A DNA stretch of 64,000 nt from an uncultured Granulosicoccaceae bacterium. Its GTDB lineage: Bacteria > Pseudomonadota > Gammaproteobacteria > Granulosicoccales > Granulosicoccaceae. The stretch spans positions 62,001 through 126,000 of the forward strand of contig CALISD010000007.1 of NCBI GenBank assembly GCA_938041955.1, in the 5' to 3' direction. The notes under the pieces were generated by a model that worked only from the letters and a program-made list of their open reading frames with translations, was not told the DNA's origin and ran no database searches. Below, piece after piece: positions 62,082 through 64,000 of the stretch. Each line of letters starts with the position of its first letter. Position 1 is the first letter of the stretch. The position numbers and the translations under genes are program-made.

Positions 62082-63107
62082 GTGAATTACAGTTGGAGAT
62101 CAACAGTGTTGGTAGTGCTTGGTATGGCACTGGCGTTAGTATGTGCAGATCTTACTTTGGGTGCTTTTTACAACGTACCTGCCAAGCGACAGGTACGTGA
62201 CGGTCTACAGGATCTACAACGTATTCCAAATGTACTTGTGGTGAGTTCAAGTCACGGTCGATCGTTCCATGTACTTGGCGACACGCTAAGAAAGCGGACT
62301 GATGATCAGGCGGACCTCATTGCTGTGGCACTGGAGGCGGGAAAAATCGATGCGATGGAGTGGGTGTTACATAACCGGTTAAAGCCGATGATACTCGACG
62401 AAAATGGATACGTCCGCGAGCCATTGACGCATATGATATTTGGCATCACTTGGTGGGATACGTGCCGGGAAGAACAACCAACCCAAACTGCGCACAATGT
62501 AGTGACACACGGTTGGACTGCATCCGACTACATGGAGAATTTTTCTATCGAAGGAGCGAATGAGCTGAATCGCAATTATGTGCGAAATTTGTGGCGACAT
62601 ACTTTTTCTGCCTCAGCTTTGGTAAGAACACGATTTGCTATCAGTGAGAATTTCAGTCGCTTTACCAATTTCTTAAGAGTGATGCTGTTGGGTGGACTGC
62701 CAGATGACGAGTATCAACAGACGCTTGATCGCTGGCACGATGACATTGATAGTGGTCATGAGTGTTATTTGTCTGATATAGACATGGCAGCTTTGGACCG
62801 TTTTACCGAGTTTACCAGGCAGCACAAGTTGGATTTCACTGTTGTGCTGTTTCCGCTCAAACCGGATACCATTACTGAGGTGGGTTTAAGAGACACGATT
62901 ACGCCTTTCGCTAAGGCTTTGAAAGCGTATGGTGAATCAAATTCTGTTCGCGTAGTCGATATGACACTGGGCATTCTTGACGATAGTGAGTTCATGCTTG
63001 ATCTTGATCACGTTACCCCGTCGGGTAATATCAAGTGGTCTGAGTACGCTTTAGACAATGAACTACAGTTTCTACTCGGGGTTAACTCGACGGAGGCTGC
63101 TCAGTGA
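62082..63107 (+). CDS. SGNH-hydrolase-like membrane-anchored protein (AlgJ/AlgX-type, tentative)
   Basis: A 341-residue protein with one N-terminal membrane helix (VLVVLGMALALVCADLTLGAF) and the rest probably periplasmic. VVSSSHGRSF near residue 53 could be the nucleophile block and DLDHVTPSGN near residue 302 the Asp-x2-His block of an SGNH-type esterase or acetyltransferase. I prefer GTG 62082, ten bases after AGGGG; earlier starts overlap the deacetylase. It is followed with a four-base overlap by an MBOAT gene, and such pairs usually add acyl groups to exported polysaccharide. The family is inferred from motifs and neighbour. Confidence 0.6.
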   Translation: MNYSWRSTVLVVLGMALALVCADLTLGAFYNVPAKRQVRDGLQDLQRIPNVLVVSSSHGRSFHVLGDTLRKRTDDQADLIAVALEAGKIDAMEWVLHNRLKPMILDENGYVREPLTHMIFGITWWDTCREEQPTQTAHNVVTHGWTASDYMENFSIEGANELNRNYVRNLWRHTFSASALVRTRFAISENFSRFTNFLRVMLLGGLPDDEYQQTLDRWHDDIDSGHECYLSDIDMAALDRFTEFTRQHKLDFTVVLFPLKPDTITEVGLRDTITPFAKALKAYGESNSVRVVDMTLGILDDSEFMLDLDHVTPSGNIKWSEYALDNELQFLLGVNSTEAAQ

Positions 63108-64000
63108 GTTTTACTAATGTAGAGTTTCTGTTTTTTCTTCCCGTGGTGTTTCTTCTTTATTGGGGTGGTCCACGCCATAGGATCTATCAAAATTCAATTT
63201 TGCTCGTGGCGAGCTACCTGTTCTTTGGCTCGTGGCATTGGCAACTGCTACTGCTAATTATTGCCGGTACCTGGATGGACTATTACATCAGTCGCCAGTT
63301 CGGCAAGCCGGGTGGCGATGAGAATCACCGAAAACGTCTGCTGATTGTCAGTTTACTGTTTAGTCTGGGTAGTCTCTGTTTTTTTAAATACGCCGGCTTT
63401 TTTGCTACGGCCGCGAATGATGCGCTTCAGTTGATTGGCATTGAGAATGGTCTGCCGGTTCTGAAGTTGATTCTGCCGCTTGGTATTTCATATTGGACGT
63501 TGCAGCGGGTGGGCTACATGCTTGACACCTATTGGCGTCGCATCGAGCCTGCAAATTCACTATTGGATTTTTCACTATTTGTTTGTTTTTTCGGCCAGGT
63601 GGCCGCTGGTCCTATTTCCCGTGCGTCAGAGTTACTTCCGCAGTTGCAGAAGGCCAGGCGCATAGAGCCACACTGGATAGCGACCGGGGCTTTCGCGTTT
63701 CTGTTGGGCTATGTACTCAAGGCGTTTGTCGGAGAAATGCTTGGTGAGAGTCTGGTATCACGGGCCTTTTCATCGCCTGAGATCTACACGTCATTGTCGT
63801 TATGGCTCGGCGTCATTGGATTTGCCGGTCAGGTCTTTGCGGACTTTGCAGGCTATAGTTTGATGGCGATAGGCACCGCCCGTCTGTTTGCGATTGAGCT
63901 GCCGATGAACTTTAACGTGCCTTTCCTTAGTCGCAGTTTGCCGGAGCTGTGGCGTCGCTGGCACATCACATTAAATCGCTGGTTGTTTGAATATATTTTT
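63104..64000 (+). CDS. MBOAT-family O-acyltransferase (AlgI-like), cut by the window end
   Basis: Inner-membrane protein that moves acyl groups across the membrane to a polysaccharide-modifying partner. The first 299 residues are visible, with about eight hydrophobic helices. SFTNVEFLFFLPVVFLLYW is the usual opening; LPLGISYWTLQRVGYMLD and AAGPISRASELLPQL are family landmarks; ELWRRWHITLNRWL near residue 287 carries the catalytic His. It starts with GTG at 63104, seven bases after GGAGG, overlapping the SGNH-like gene by four bases. The 3' end lies beyond base 64,000. Confidence 0.9.
   Translation, partial: MSFTNVEFLFFLPVVFLLYWGGPRHRIYQNSILLVASYLFFGSWHWQLLLLIIAGTWMDYYISRQFGKPGGDENHRKRLLIVSLLFSLGSLCFFKYAGFFATAANDALQLIGIENGLPVLKLILPLGISYWTLQRVGYMLDTYWRRIEPANSLLDFSLFVCFFGQVAAGPISRASELLPQLQKARRIEPHWIATGAFAFLLGYVLKAFVGEMLGESLVSRAFSSPEIYTSLSLWLGVIGFAGQVFADFAGYSLMAIGTARLFAIELPMNFNVPFLSRSLPELWRRWHITLNRWLFEYIF

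Overview
The window looks like the chromosome of a gammaproteobacterium, probably a free-living, marine-type heterotroph. I base this on gene order and RNA content. trpE-trpG-trpD-trpC, then a Vfr/CRP regulator, an OsmC-like gene and rplM-rpsI follow an arrangement familiar from Pseudomonas-like genomes. zapB-like/zapA with 6S RNA downstream, and a UPF0149 (ygfB) gene followed by pepP and ubiH, form the classic gammaproteobacterial 6S neighbourhood. No species is claimed.

Layout: (1) 1-11,332, plus strand: a capsular polysaccharide locus with a two-domain GT2 glycosyltransferase, a sulfotransferase, a GT4-like transferase, two poorly known proteins (one sialyltransferase-like), an MFS transporter, an unknown protein, and the KpsC and KpsS Kdo-linker transferases. 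(2) 11,360-15,302, minus strand: a four-gene operon, the most unusual part of the window. It encodes a MotA/ExbB-type proton channel with a long coiled-coil tail, an OmpA-domain stator partner, a cysteine-rich protein with a degenerate HNH-like C-terminus, and a GspE/PilB-like protein that has lost its P-loop. The first two resemble ZorA and ZorB of the Zorya anti-phage systems; the fourth partner is not one I know from any Zorya type. (3) 15.5-24.1 kb: fumarase, tryptophan genes, Vfr, OsmC, a strong small-RNA candidate at 22,891-22,957, and the L13/S9 genes. (4) 24.2-31.8 kb: a CoxD/CoxE-like MoxR ATPase and VWA pair, a GGDEF/EAL protein, a Rieske oxygenase, a 170-bp foldback element and an XdhC-like protein. 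(5) 31.9-39.8 kb: a double-length UvrA with four ATPase cassettes and a two-component system. (6) 39.8-50.8 kb: scattered metabolic and transport genes (DMT exporter, lipoprotein cyclophilin, 2-hydroxyacid dehydrogenase, amtB-glnK, LysR, PhyH, rpiA, ilvA, TetR). (7) 50.9-56.2 kb: a DUF2852-like gene, 6S RNA, the zapA pair, ygfB, pepP and ubiH. (8) 56.6 kb to the end: a second polysaccharide locus (GT2, NAD epimerase, FAD oxidoreductase, UDP-GlcNAc 2-epimerase, deacetylase, SGNH-like protein, MBOAT acyltransferase), cut by the window end.

How they fit: the two polysaccharide loci suggest a decorated (sulfated, deacetylated, acylated) cell surface. The KpsC/KpsS pair implies a lipid-anchored capsule, although the KpsMTED exporter is not in view. 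The proton-channel operon sits directly after the capsule genes and converges on kpsS, but nothing in the sequence ties it functionally to the capsule. Small features found by reading between genes include 6S RNA, an anti-Shine-Dalgarno-rich sRNA candidate, two short coupled ORFs at 40.2 kb, several terminators, and candidate CRP and NtrC sites. All assignments are by reading motifs; no database search was run.
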